Origin: Porphyromonadaceae bacterium UBA4259
Lineage (GTDB): Bacteria > Bacteroidota > Bacteroidia > Bacteroidales > Muribaculaceae
DNA: 16,114 nt
Direction of reading: 5' to 3'
Assembly (NCBI GenBank): GCA_002396125.1
Contig: DGWL01000105.1
Location: forward strand, 1 to 16,114
Shown here: positions 7,969 through 15,876 of the stretch, piece by piece
How the letters are laid out: every line of letters starts with the position of its first letter
Numbering within the stretch: position 1 is the stretch's first letter
The notes under the pieces: model-generated
Databases searched by the model: none
Told to the model about the DNA's origin: nothing
Seen by the model: the letters and a program-made list of their open reading frames with translations, nothing else
Program-made: the position numbers and the translations under genes

Positions 7969-10065
7969 ATGAAAAAGACATTGCTTTTACTCGTTGCAGC
8001 TGTCATCAACGTCATCTCACTATCGGCACAAAGCACATTTGACATCACGGCGGTGGCATCGTGGCAGGAACTGCCTTCCTCGCCCGCGATGTGGAAGAGT
8101 GGCACCAACTACAAGGTAACCACCACATCCACCATTACCGGGCAAGCCAATCTGCCCGTGAATTCCATGATATGTATCGCCGGCAACGGCAACCTTAACC
8201 TCAACAAGGCCACCCTCAACTGCGCTTCGGGCACAGCAATCTTTGTGGTGGGAGGCAAATTGAGCCTGAACACATCGACCATCACAATGGGTGATGGCTG
8301 CACCTTTACCGAGGGGGAACTGGGCATGATTAATATGCAAAACTCGACTATAGGACTTGGCCAGCAATCACTCTTAACCATCAACGGCAAGGCGATTAAC
8401 GGCACAGGCTCAACAATCACAGGTGGATCAACCGCGCTAACGGCACCTATAAGAAAAATCTTCTCAACCGGCATCAACGTCACCGGCAAGTGGATTCTCG
8501 ACCGAGCCTATCCACAATGGTTCAAAGACGAGAAAGAGACCAACTGGGCCATAGCCATCAACAAAGCCATTGCGATGAAAGGCACAGGCGAGGTGTTCCT
8601 GCCACGTGGCAAGTATAATATTTCATCAAGCATCTACGTTAGCTTTGGCATCAAGCTCATGGGTGAGGCAGGTCGCGACAAGACCGGCCCTAACACCGAC
8701 TGCACCGAGATTATTCCATCTACGGGAAAGACCAGCTTCAACGGTGGCTACATGATGCTCGTCAACGTTAAGCACGAGGACTCGGCCGGCAAGGAAATAG
8801 AGGTAACCCCCGAGAATGCCACATGGGAATATCATTACCCCAACGTGGGCACTGCATTGCAAAATCTCACCTTCACATGCTCAGGTAACATTCGCTACAA
8901 GACTATACTTGTGGCTGGAGGCATTTTTGTCGATCACATCACATGGAATGGTTGCCTGCAAGCTCTCGCATCGGCCTACAAGACCTATGACGACCATCGC
9001 ATAATCACCAATTGCTCGTTCTATCCGGCAACAGGAGTGAAAATGCAATCACGACCCACTCTCTATGCCTTCGACCTGAACAGTCTGGGTGATGCAATGG
9101 TCTTCACCGGCAATGCGGTTCACATGTGCGACAACTACACACGTGCCTTACGCATATCACAAAGTTTTGGCGGCGTGATTTCGGGCAACGTCCTCAATGG
9201 AGATGTGTTAATCGACCATTGCAAGGGAATTTCCTATAGTTCCAACCACAGCGAGTACGGCCACACTGTCACTATCCAGTCATCCACTGTGGTTAACAAC
9301 GCTAATTTCTACGAGAAAGGGCCTAATCCTTCGGTCATAATCACCAGTACATCCGATAAGGAAAATTCAAGCGTGACAATCAACGGCGACCAGTTTGTGT
9401 ACTACAACGGTATGCGTGGACGCAACAATGGCAGCCGCGAAAATGCCGATGATGCCGCAGCAAGGCTTAGAAACATCAGCGAGATTGACATAGCTATCGA
9501 CCAGCAGTCGCAACTGGCGCTGAATAATGCTTACCGCTACGACGCGCCTCTAAACAGCGGCATTGGAACACAATATGTCTATGGCATTAATGTGGCTAAC
9601 ATTAACAGTAAAAAAGGTTTTGAAAGCATCAAATCTTTTAACCGCTACAGTCACACTCTCTCAAAAAACGGAACAATCAATAAGTCGAATAAAGTTAACA
9701 AACCGCAACTCAAACTCTCTCCCGACAATTCCCGCATTTATCTTTATGGTAAGGCTACTGTCACCTGGCTTGGGGAGAGTGGTGATTACACCTACTCATT
9801 TGAAATTGTCGATGACAATGGACGCACTACCAATCAAGGCAAATCATTGTCCAGCTACGTTGACAAAAAGCCTGTTATTCATCTTGACAAAGGAGGCAAA
9901 GGTCCGCTGCTGAATGTTACCGACATAGGCGAGGCTGGCAACAACCTTTTCGTGAAACTGGAGCGTCGAGGCACCGATGGAATCAAGAGAGTGGAAGTAC
10001 CCCTGGCCGGGACAAAGCACATCTACGACAACGGCATTTCGGTAGCGGGATACTTGTGGAAATAG
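7969..10065 (+). CDS. Secreted right-handed beta-helix protein (pectate-lyase-3-like)
   Basis: A 698-residue exported protein. The signal peptide has MKK, a hydrophobic core and probable cleavage at SLSA|QS near residue 20. Residues about 30-165 are rich in short N/T/S repeats (NLNLNKATLNC, KLSLNTSTITM), suggesting a small beta-solenoid. At 180-187, AYPQWFKD begins a pectate-lyase-3-type region, followed by AIAINKAIAMKGTGEVFLPRGKYNI (about 193-218), the usual entry into a right-handed beta-helix. The helix probably runs to about residue 520. The last 120 residues look beta-rich and may be an accessory domain. Such proteins include polysaccharide lyases, hydrolases and C5-epimerases; I cannot identify catalytic residues. 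It starts 11 bp after the second GT4, so it probably acts in the periplasm or outside the cell on the glycan made by this locus. No type IX sorting domain is apparent. Confidence 0.82.
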   Translation: MKKTLLLLVAAVINVISLSAQSTFDITAVASWQELPSSPAMWKSGTNYKVTTTSTITGQANLPVNSMICIAGNGNLNLNKATLNCASGTAIFVVGGKLSLNTSTITMGDGCTFTEGELGMINMQNSTIGLGQQSLLTINGKAINGTGSTITGGSTALTAPIRKIFSTGINVTGKWILDRAYPQWFKDEKETNWAIAINKAIAMKGTGEVFLPRGKYNISSSIYVSFGIKLMGEAGRDKTGPNTDCTEIIPSTGKTSFNGGYMMLVNVKHEDSAGKEIEVTPENATWEYHYPNVGTALQNLTFTCSGNIRYKTILVAGGIFVDHITWNGCLQALASAYKTYDDHRIITNCSFYPATGVKMQSRPTLYAFDLNSLGDAMVFTGNAVHMCDNYTRALRISQSFGGVISGNVLNGDVLIDHCKGISYSSNHSEYGHTVTIQSSTVVNNANFYEKGPNPSVIITSTSDKENSSVTINGDQFVYYNGMRGRNNGSRENADDAAARLRNISEIDIAIDQQSQLALNNAYRYDAPLNSGIGTQYVYGINVANINSKKGFESIKSFNRYSHTLSKNGTINKSNKVNKPQLKLSPDNSRIYLYGKATVTWLGESGDYTYSFEIVDDNGRTTNQGKSLSSYVDKKPVIHLDKGGKGPLLNVTDIGEAGNNLFVKLERRGTDGIKRVEVPLAGTKHIYDNGISVAGYLWK

Positions 10066-10077
10066 GATAACAACCGT

Positions 10078-10125
10078 TAAAAAAAGAACGCGAGGCGACA
10101 ACCGGTGTGGGAGTCGCCTCGTGTT
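10078..10125 (-). terminator. Convergent terminator between the beta-helix and PQ-loop genes
   Basis: The arms AACGCGAGGCGAC (10087-10099) and GTCGCCTCGTGTT (10113-10125) pair over 13 bp with one G:U, around a 13-base loop. Read on the minus strand, the hairpin is followed directly by CTTTTTTT, so it is a good terminator for the PQ-loop gene that ends at 10149. It lies 21 bp beyond the beta-helix stop and may also slow transcription from the plus strand, where the trailing U-run is poor. Confidence 0.82.
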
Positions 10126-10148
10126 GTGTTGAACGTGGATGTGGGGGG

Positions 10149-10502
10149 CTACTTGTCCTTCTTGCAGTCTTTCTTGAAGTAGTCATTATACATCTTTATG
10201 CCAAAGATGATGACACTGCACACGGTGGAAATCAAGTTGGTGAAAAACAGTGCCGCACCAGGCCCAAAGAAGCTTTCGTCGTCATCACCGAAGACACCCA
10301 GCATAGCGCCTTGTATCATGAACGCGATGCCACCAATGCCAATCATCAAGAATGTGGGCAACGCGATGTCGTCGGTCTTGCGGGTGCGAATGGTCTGCAA
10401 CGCTTGCGGCACATAGCCAAGCACCAGGCCAATGCTGGCTATCAAGCCAATTGTGTGATAAAAAGTCCCCGAAGGGTCCCAAATACTGTCTAATAATATC
10501 AT
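10149..10502 (-). CDS. PQ-loop / SemiSWEET-like small membrane transporter
   Basis: A 117-residue protein with three predicted membrane helices: about 17-38, 46-69 and 82-105. The first helix ends in GYVPQALQTIRTRKTDD, with the defining PQ pair at 32-33, and the second starts IALPTFLMIGIGGIAFMIQG. Bacterial SemiSWEETs have this three-helix, one-PQ-motif plan and dimerise to move sugars. The asparagine in helix 3 (N89) could correspond to the sugar-contacting asparagine of that family, while F61 may sit where helix 2 usually has tryptophan. It is longer than typical SemiSWEETs (about 85-100 residues) because of a lysine-rich tail and an acidic loop (GDDDESFFGPG, 72-82). I chose the ATG at 10502; the frame extends to a TTG at 10526, which has no support. 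Its substrate is unknown. It follows the tricorn-type gene on the same strand. Confidence 0.8.
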   Translation of the reverse strand: MILLDSIWDPSGTFYHTIGLIASIGLVLGYVPQALQTIRTRKTDDIALPTFLMIGIGGIAFMIQGAMLGVFGDDDESFFGPGAALFFTNLISTVCSVIIFGIKMYNDYFKKDCKKDK

Positions 10503-10526
10503 AAGTTTAAATTTATTGATTTTCAA

Positions 10527-10560
10527 TTATGTGGGTTGCGTAGCGATGCAACCCACATAA
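10527..10560 (-). terminator. Hairpin just after the tricorn-type protease gene
   Basis: A perfect 13-bp inverted repeat, TTATGTGGGTTGC (10527-10539) and GCAACCCACATAA (10548-10560), surrounds an 8-base loop, 7 bp after the protease stop. On the minus strand it is followed by TTGAAAATC, not a U-run. It may therefore be a weak terminator, an RNA 3'-end stabiliser, or a control element between the protease and PQ-loop genes. Confidence 0.6.
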
Positions 10561-10566
10561 CACTTG

Positions 10567-13500
10567 TTACTTAATCTCTTTCATTAACTCTCTAGTGGCG
10601 GTGACAAGCTGAGCATCAATGCCTTTAACCACCTCGGCGGGGTCGTTGAGCACCTTGATGTCGGGCTCGAGCTGGGTGTTCTCGAGGTAGGAGCCGTCGG
10701 GCAGGCGATAGCCAATGATGGGCATGCCGTAGATGAGCGACGGGTCTTGCAGAGTCTCCCACGACACGCTGCTCATGGTGCCTGGCACGGGAGCCCCCAC
10801 GAGCTTGCCGATGCCTGTGTGCTGATATACCCAAGGAGTGCCGTGAGCGTTGCTGTAGCAAGCCTCACACTGCACCATGATGCTGGGTTTGTTCCAGCGG
10901 CGGCTGGGCATGTCGCAAGCCTCACGGCCGCGGATGACCTGTGTAAAATACTTCTTGCCGCTGAAGAGCACCTCGATGTCCTCATGCAGACGGCCACCAC
11001 CGTTGAAGCGGATGTCGATAACGATACCATCCTTCTTGTAATACTTACCCATGACTTGGCTGTAGACCTCACGATAGCTCTCGTCGTTCATCGACTGGAT
11101 GTGCACATAGCCCAAGCGTCCTCCCGACAGACTGTCGACCAGATGCGCGTTGTGCTTAACCCATCGCTTGTAGAGCAGATTGTTCATAGCGCCATTTGTG
11201 ATGGGCAGGATGACCTCGTCGAAGGTATTACCACCCTTGTCGCGAATGGTGACCAGAGTCTTCTTGCCAGCCAGGCCATTGAGCAACTGGGTGTAATCAT
11301 TCTCGTCATTGATTTCGATGCCGTTGATTTTCTCAACAATCATGCCGCGACGCACCTTGCTGGTAGAGCGGGCGAATGGGCCTTTCTCTACCACCTCATC
11401 AATCTTGAGTCCCTTGCCGGTGTAGGTCCAGTCGAAGAGCAGACCCATATTGGCCGTTGGCTCACTGCCACCACTAGGATAGTAGCGACTGCCTGAGTGC
11501 GACACGTTGAGTTCGCCCAAGAGCTCACTCAGCAGGTTGGCATAGTCATAGTTGTTGTTGATGTGAGGAAGAAACTTGCGGTAGGCGTCGCACATCATGT
11601 CCCACTTGCAGCCATTGAGGTCGGTGCGGAAGAATCGCTTGTTGACCTGATGCTGCACATGGTTGAACATATACTCACGCTCGGCTGCAAGGTCCATCTT
11701 TACCTCGGCCTTGTAGGTGATGGGGGTGAGCTTGTCGCTGGCCACGGTGAGCTTGTTCATTGACGATCCCAGGACAAACATCTCCTTACCGTCCTTGCCC
11801 ATCTGAATGTTGGCCCAGCCAGAGTTCATCTTGTTGACAAGCTTTGTTGAGTGCTTGCGCATGTCAAGCTTCCACAGGTCATAACCGCCCTCAAACTTCG
11901 ACAGGTAATATAGGTTGTCGCCGTTGTTGGTAACCATAGCGCTGGCGATGCTGCTGGAGTTGGGAGTGAGTCGCACCACACGATCCTCGATGCCGTCGAG
12001 CTCAACAACGATTTCCTTAACCTCGTCTTTTTTCTCAGTGGCATCTTTGTCGTCCTTCTTTTTGTTCTTCTTTTCCTCCTCGGCCTTCTTCTTGTCGGCC
12101 TCTTTCTTAGCCTCCTTCTCAGCTTCCTTGACCAGCTCGTAGTCCTCCTTGCTCATGCGATATTTATCATAAGCGTCCTGGTTGACAAATGCCAGCAGCA
12201 CATCGTCCTGTGATCCCCACGAGCCGTGGGCGCGCATGCCGTAGCGATTGCTGGTGAAGAGGATGGCATTGCCTTCCATTACCCACTTGGGTGACTCGCT
12301 GAAGTAGCCACTTCCGGTGATGTTGGTGATTTTGCCGCCATCGGCACTGACGATACCAACATCGGTGTAGGGGTCGCGCTGGTTGGCGATATAGGTGAGT
12401 GTGAACCACTTGCTGTCGGGCGACCAAGAGTAGTCGAAGCCGCCATTGGTCTCATACCATGTGGAGCCGTCGGTAACCTGATGCACCTTCTTGCTCTTGA
12501 GGTCCATGACCATGAGGCGGTTGCGGTCTTCGATAAAGGCCAGTTTCTTGCCGTCGGGGCTCACGTCGGGCGCGGCGCGCTCAACAGTGGTCGACGGCAA
12601 CAGGATTTCCTCCTTAATGGTGGTGGCATTGGGGAAATTGGGATCCTCTTTGCGCTCAATGGAGGCCTTTACCAGCTGCCAGTTGCCATTGCGCTCGGTA
12701 GCATAGTAGAGCGTGCGGTTGTCACTGCCCCACGACAGCCCCTCCTCGGCCTCGGGAGTGGTAGTGATGCGCTTGGTCGTGTTATACTCAACCGAGGTGA
12801 CAAAAACTTCACCTCGTGCTATAAAAGCAACCTGCTTGCCGTCGGGCGAAGCCACTGCTGTTGTCGCCCCTCTGGTCATGTTGGTGCGCAGCACGTCCTC
12901 CGAGTCGTCATGGTAGAGGTCAACCTTTACTTTGGCAGGCTTGCCCGAGGGAGCCTGGATGTAAAGCTCTCCGTCGTAGGTGTAGCACAAAGTACCGTTA
13001 TTGGCAATCGAGAGGAAGCGCACAGGATGAGTCTTGAACGATGTCACTGCCTTTATGGCACCTGGCTGATCGATGGGGAACTGATAGACATTCATCGACC
13101 CACCATTGCGCTCGCTCAGGATATAAACTGTGCGGCCATCGGCGCTGAGCACAGGGCTACGGTCCTCGCCGGCATGATTGGTGAGATTGGTGTGCCGTCC
13201 AGTGGTAGCATCATATTTCCATATTTCGCGTGTTACGCTGCTGGTGTGATGCTTGCGCCATGCGTCCTCCATGCCTTTTTGGTCTTGATAGACCATGAAC
13301 TTGCCTTTATTGTCCCAGTTGAGTTCCTCGGCAGGCGTGCCCAGCACTTGTGTAGTGCGTCCACCTGTCACAGGCACCTTGTAGACCTCGGTAAGCCTTG
13401 AGCTGGGGAAGAGTGCACTGCTGGCAGGGTCTTGAATTGCAGCCGAGAAGTAGATATACTTTCCATCGTGGCTGAAAGCCCATGGCAACTCGCTGGCTGA

Positions 13501-13818
13501 GTTGGTGGTCAGGCGGGTTGGTGCGCCACCTGTCGATGGCATGACGTAGACATCGAAGTTGCCCTTGCGGTCACTGGCGAAAGCCAGGTATCGCCCATCG
13601 GCACTCCACACAGGATTCATCTCGTAGCTCGGTTGGGTGGTTAGCTGCACGGCTTGACCGCCGGTGGCAGGCACTTTGTAAATATCGCCCTTGTAGCAGA
13701 AGGCTATCTCCTTGCCATTAGGCGAAATTTTGGCATAACGCATCCACAACGGAGTCTCGGCGAGAGCTGTTGTGGCCAGCGTAGCAGCTATCGCTGCAAG
13801 TAAAAGTTTATTTTTCAT
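10567..13818 (-). CDS. Secreted tricorn-type S41 protease (TolB-like propeller, PDZ, S41)
   Basis: A 1083-residue exported protease. The signal peptide ends near TALA|E (residue 20). Residues about 25-545 contain repeated beta-propeller blades with SPDGK/SADGR-type turns, as in TolB and tricorn. A Lys/Glu-rich low-complexity segment (about 559-601) interrupts the region, then more blade-like sequence follows. The core domain contains S773-H774 (in NVSHSGS), a PDZ domain around 790-870 (GLKIDEVVEKGPF, RRGMIVEKINGIEI), the DIRFNGGG loop, the likely nucleophile S989 (EACYSNAHG) and E1046 (LENTQLEPDI). The spacings H774-S989 (215) and S989-E1046 (57) are close to those of Thermoplasma tricorn. 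The residue after the nucleophile is Asn rather than tricorn's Asp966, so cleavage preference may differ. The role is probably periplasmic peptide degradation. A matching -7 element lies about 75 bp upstream. Confidence 0.92.
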   Translation of the reverse strand: MKNKLLLAAIAATLATTALAETPLWMRYAKISPNGKEIAFCYKGDIYKVPATGGQAVQLTTQPSYEMNPVWSADGRYLAFASDRKGNFDVYVMPSTGGAPTRLTTNSASELPWAFSHDGKYIYFSAAIQDPASSALFPSSRLTEVYKVPVTGGRTTQVLGTPAEELNWDNKGKFMVYQDQKGMEDAWRKHHTSSVTREIWKYDATTGRHTNLTNHAGEDRSPVLSADGRTVYILSERNGGSMNVYQFPIDQPGAIKAVTSFKTHPVRFLSIANNGTLCYTYDGELYIQAPSGKPAKVKVDLYHDDSEDVLRTNMTRGATTAVASPDGKQVAFIARGEVFVTSVEYNTTKRITTTPEAEEGLSWGSDNRTLYYATERNGNWQLVKASIERKEDPNFPNATTIKEEILLPSTTVERAAPDVSPDGKKLAFIEDRNRLMVMDLKSKKVHQVTDGSTWYETNGGFDYSWSPDSKWFTLTYIANQRDPYTDVGIVSADGGKITNITGSGYFSESPKWVMEGNAILFTSNRYGMRAHGSWGSQDDVLLAFVNQDAYDKYRMSKEDYELVKEAEKEAKKEADKKKAEEEKKNKKKDDKDATEKKDEVKEIVVELDGIEDRVVRLTPNSSSIASAMVTNNGDNLYYLSKFEGGYDLWKLDMRKHSTKLVNKMNSGWANIQMGKDGKEMFVLGSSMNKLTVASDKLTPITYKAEVKMDLAAEREYMFNHVQHQVNKRFFRTDLNGCKWDMMCDAYRKFLPHINNNYDYANLLSELLGELNVSHSGSRYYPSGGSEPTANMGLLFDWTYTGKGLKIDEVVEKGPFARSTSKVRRGMIVEKINGIEINDENDYTQLLNGLAGKKTLVTIRDKGGNTFDEVILPITNGAMNNLLYKRWVKHNAHLVDSLSGGRLGYVHIQSMNDESYREVYSQVMGKYYKKDGIVIDIRFNGGGRLHEDIEVLFSGKKYFTQVIRGREACDMPSRRWNKPSIMVQCEACYSNAHGTPWVYQHTGIGKLVGAPVPGTMSSVSWETLQDPSLIYGMPIIGYRLPDGSYLENTQLEPDIKVLNDPAEVVKGIDAQLVTATRELMKEIK

Positions 13819-13892
13819 AAAAATACCGGTATATAGTTGTTTATGTTATTACTCTCACAATATTTTTTATGGGGTCATTATCTCAACTTGTG

Positions 13893-13900
13893 CAAATTTA
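13893..13900 (-). promoter_or_regulatory. -7 element upstream of the tricorn-type protease
   Basis: Read on the minus strand, positions 13900-13893 give TAAATTTG, an exact TAnnTTTG match, followed by CA. Transcription would start near 13886, leaving a leader of about 65-70 bases before the ATG at 13818. No good -33 TTTG is found at the expected distance, so the promoter is tentative. Confidence 0.5.
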
Positions 13901-13990
13901 GCAATTATTTCCAACATTTCCACCTACATTATTCAATAAAGTTAATTATGCCCTGCTTTTACCACATGAACTAATGTGTCATCAGGCTGC

Positions 13991-15814
13991 TTAATGGCCA
14001 AAAATAACTTGACGAACCGCAATCACATCGCCTACATTTACCGCACCATCACCATTGACATCGCTAGTAGCCAAGTGGGTAGTATCGCCACCGAAGATGT
14101 AGTTGAAAAGAGCGATGACATCGGCCACATTAACCACACCATCGCAATTAACGTCGGCATCGTTGTGGCTGTTCCACTGAGTGTTGAGCCAGGCAATTTT
14201 GCCGGCAATGACATTCATGTACTCCGACGGTTTCTCTTGGGCATGACTGCTTGCATAAAACGGCCATCGCTGACGGTCGTGCTGCTCGGCCACGGCAATA
14301 GTTGCGCGCCACTCGGTCGCGTTCTTGCGCAGTGCTAAGATTGGGGCACGACTCATGAATTGTCGCCACTGCGTTTTCACTTCCTGCATGAAGCGCGGAA
14401 ACTTGACCAATTCCTTAATCCACAAGAATGGGTAGGGCGTGCCGTAGTCGAAGATGAAATGGTCGGCCGTAGTTGCGTCTTGAAAATAACTGTTGTCGAA
14501 GTCCCACACCGGCCCAAAGTGCAGTTTCTCGCCTGCGCCCAGGTCTTTGTACATGTAAAGGCTTCCCGAGAACGCCTCAACGTTCTCCATCACCTCATGA
14601 ATGATGTAGAATCGTGCCACGCTGGTCATGTCGAGCAGTTGTTCCCAGCCACGGTCATTCTTGTTGAGAAGATAGATGCAACTGTCGGCGCTGTGCAGCA
14701 GGTTGTGGATGTAGCCCTGCTGCGCGGAGGAGAGCACCTCGGGCGACTCGCTGATGATAGTGAAGGTGGGGTTGGCGGGATTGTTGCCTTGATGCTGCGA
14801 GATTACTACCGGCGTTCCCTTGTCGCTGAGTTGCAACAGCCAGCCACCGGTGATGTTATCGGGGTCTTGCTCCAAGTCGGCTTGTTCAAAGATATCAACC
14901 CGCCCACTCTCTACGCGTATTTTCTCGCACAAAAAGTACAAGCCCTCATAGTCGCCGTTAATCACTAGTTCCACCGGCACCTCGCGTGGCGTGTAGGGCA
15001 TACCCATGAGACGACTAACCTCAAACCCCGTGGTGTTGCGCAAGTAGCCGCTGATATCCTCGTTGTGGGCCAGCAGCACGAAATGGCGGCTACTTTCCAA
15101 CCCCATGGGCGACTGCTTAGTGGCAAACTTGAGACGATAGGGTTTCTTGTAAGAATTGTTCCACGTCCAGTTACCGCGTCCCTTGACGTCGATGGGTAAT
15201 TGCGACACCTCGCAACCTATCGACTCATGAATCGACGCCTCGTCGCTGTCCATCCACAGCGACGCGCTGATGTAGTATTCACGAGTGGAGATGCTCATTG
15301 AGTCTTGGGTTGTGATATAAACCACCGGCAACGTGCCGCTAGGTGCCGCTTGATAGCTGCTGAGCGGTCGCCAATAACCCTCGCTATAAGGCAAATCAAA
15401 GATTGGGCAGAACACCCACATCTCAGCTCCCATTGAGGGATAGATGGTTTTCAACGTGTAGGTACGCTTAAAGCCCGGTTCATTTCGGCTCAAGCTGTCG
15501 AGCAGGCTACCCACACGCTGTGGGTAATCGCCAGCCGGCAACTCGCTATTGGCAAAAGCATAAAAATCCACATTCCCACATGGCTCAGTGAACACCGCTT
15601 TCCACAAGTTGGTGCGCGGCACAGGCTGCAAGTCTATCACCCGGCACCACTTCTGCGCCAGGCTGCCTGCAATAAGTTTTACACGGTCATATCGCTGCTT
15701 TCCGTTATCAAAGTAGAACTCTCCCTTGGGAAAAATGAGCGCACAAACTTGCTGCCAGCACACAAGCGCCAGCACAACAAGAGCCACTCTGCGAAATAAA
15801 TCCCTGAGTTCCAT
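13991..15814 (-). CDS. Secreted CotH-kinase-family protein with C-terminal type I dockerin
   Basis: A 607-residue exported protein. The N-terminus has basic residues, a hydrophobic core (VALVVLALVCWQ) and a likely cleavage near VCA. The CotH domain covers about 160-540: KGRGNWTW (211-218), KKPYRLKF (223-230), RHFVLLAHNED, YEGLYFLCEKIRV and WDFDNSYF with D438 and D440, resembling the metal-binding motif of CotH protein kinases. Two dockerin calcium loops follow, starting at D554 (DVNCDGVVNVAD) and D585 (DVNGDGAVNVGD), with D, N, D, N and D at the five ligand positions. Dockerins bind cohesins, so the protein may attach to a surface scaffold, or the repeats may be only a calcium-stabilised tail. 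The frame extends to a TTG at 15832, but the -7 element overlaps it, so I use the ATG at 15814. Kinase activity and target are unproven. Confidence 0.88.
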   Translation of the reverse strand: MELRDLFRRVALVVLALVCWQQVCALIFPKGEFYFDNGKQRYDRVKLIAGSLAQKWCRVIDLQPVPRTNLWKAVFTEPCGNVDFYAFANSELPAGDYPQRVGSLLDSLSRNEPGFKRTYTLKTIYPSMGAEMWVFCPIFDLPYSEGYWRPLSSYQAAPSGTLPVVYITTQDSMSISTREYYISASLWMDSDEASIHESIGCEVSQLPIDVKGRGNWTWNNSYKKPYRLKFATKQSPMGLESSRHFVLLAHNEDISGYLRNTTGFEVSRLMGMPYTPREVPVELVINGDYEGLYFLCEKIRVESGRVDIFEQADLEQDPDNITGGWLLQLSDKGTPVVISQHQGNNPANPTFTIISESPEVLSSAQQGYIHNLLHSADSCIYLLNKNDRGWEQLLDMTSVARFYIIHEVMENVEAFSGSLYMYKDLGAGEKLHFGPVWDFDNSYFQDATTADHFIFDYGTPYPFLWIKELVKFPRFMQEVKTQWRQFMSRAPILALRKNATEWRATIAVAEQHDRQRWPFYASSHAQEKPSEYMNVIAGKIAWLNTQWNSHNDADVNCDGVVNVADVIALFNYIFGGDTTHLATSDVNGDGAVNVGDVIAVRQVIFGH

Positions 15815-15829
15815 ATATACTTTAACGTG

Positions 15830-15857
15830 CAAAGGTAATTAATATTTGTGATAACAA
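15830..15857 (-). promoter_or_regulatory. Promoter of the CotH-dockerin gene
   Basis: On the minus strand, TACCTTTG (15837-15830) matches the TAnnTTTG consensus exactly, and TTG (15857-15855) could be the -33 element with a 17-bp gap, slightly short. Transcription would start near 15823, about ten bases before the ATG at 15814. This overlap rules out the upstream TTG as a start codon. Confidence 0.65.
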
Positions 15858-15876
15858 GGAAAAAATAATACCTTTG
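15845..15876 (+). promoter_or_regulatory. Promoter of the divergent secreted-protein gene
   Basis: TTTG (15845-15848), a 20-bp gap and TACCTTTG (15869-15876) form the best Bacteroidota promoter match in the window. It faces right, overlapping the promoter of the CotH gene. Transcription would start near 15883, leaving a leader of about 120 bases before the ATG at 16002. The leader contains only short inverted repeats and no recognisable riboswitch. Confidence 0.75.

Noticed and set aside
10503..10526. TTG start extending the PQ-loop protein by eight residues
   Set aside because: The extension adds a polar Lys-rich segment adjoining the hairpin, and the ATG at 10502 fits the usual short N-terminus of the family.
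10747..11496. 249-codon plus-strand open frame opposite the S41 domain
   Set aside because: It overlaps the PDZ and catalytic region of the protease on the other strand and shows no motif or independent promoter. Long antisense frames are expected in this codon usage.
12481..13401. 306-codon open frame on the plus strand, antisense to the protease
   Set aside because: It lies wholly inside the tricorn-type gene, whose product has clear propeller repeats and a signal peptide. The antisense product shows no recognisable domain.
13963..13978. CACAT/ATGTG inverted repeat after the CotH gene as a terminator
   Set aside because: Only five base pairs with no following U-run on the minus strand, so no terminator is claimed for this gene.
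14360..14968. 202-codon plus-strand open frame opposite the CotH gene
   Set aside because: It is antisense to conserved CotH motifs, with no start context or promoter.
15815..15832. TTG start extending the CotH protein by six residues
   Set aside because: This codon falls inside the -7 element TACCTTTG and upstream of the predicted transcript start; the ATG at 15814 directly gives a signal peptide.
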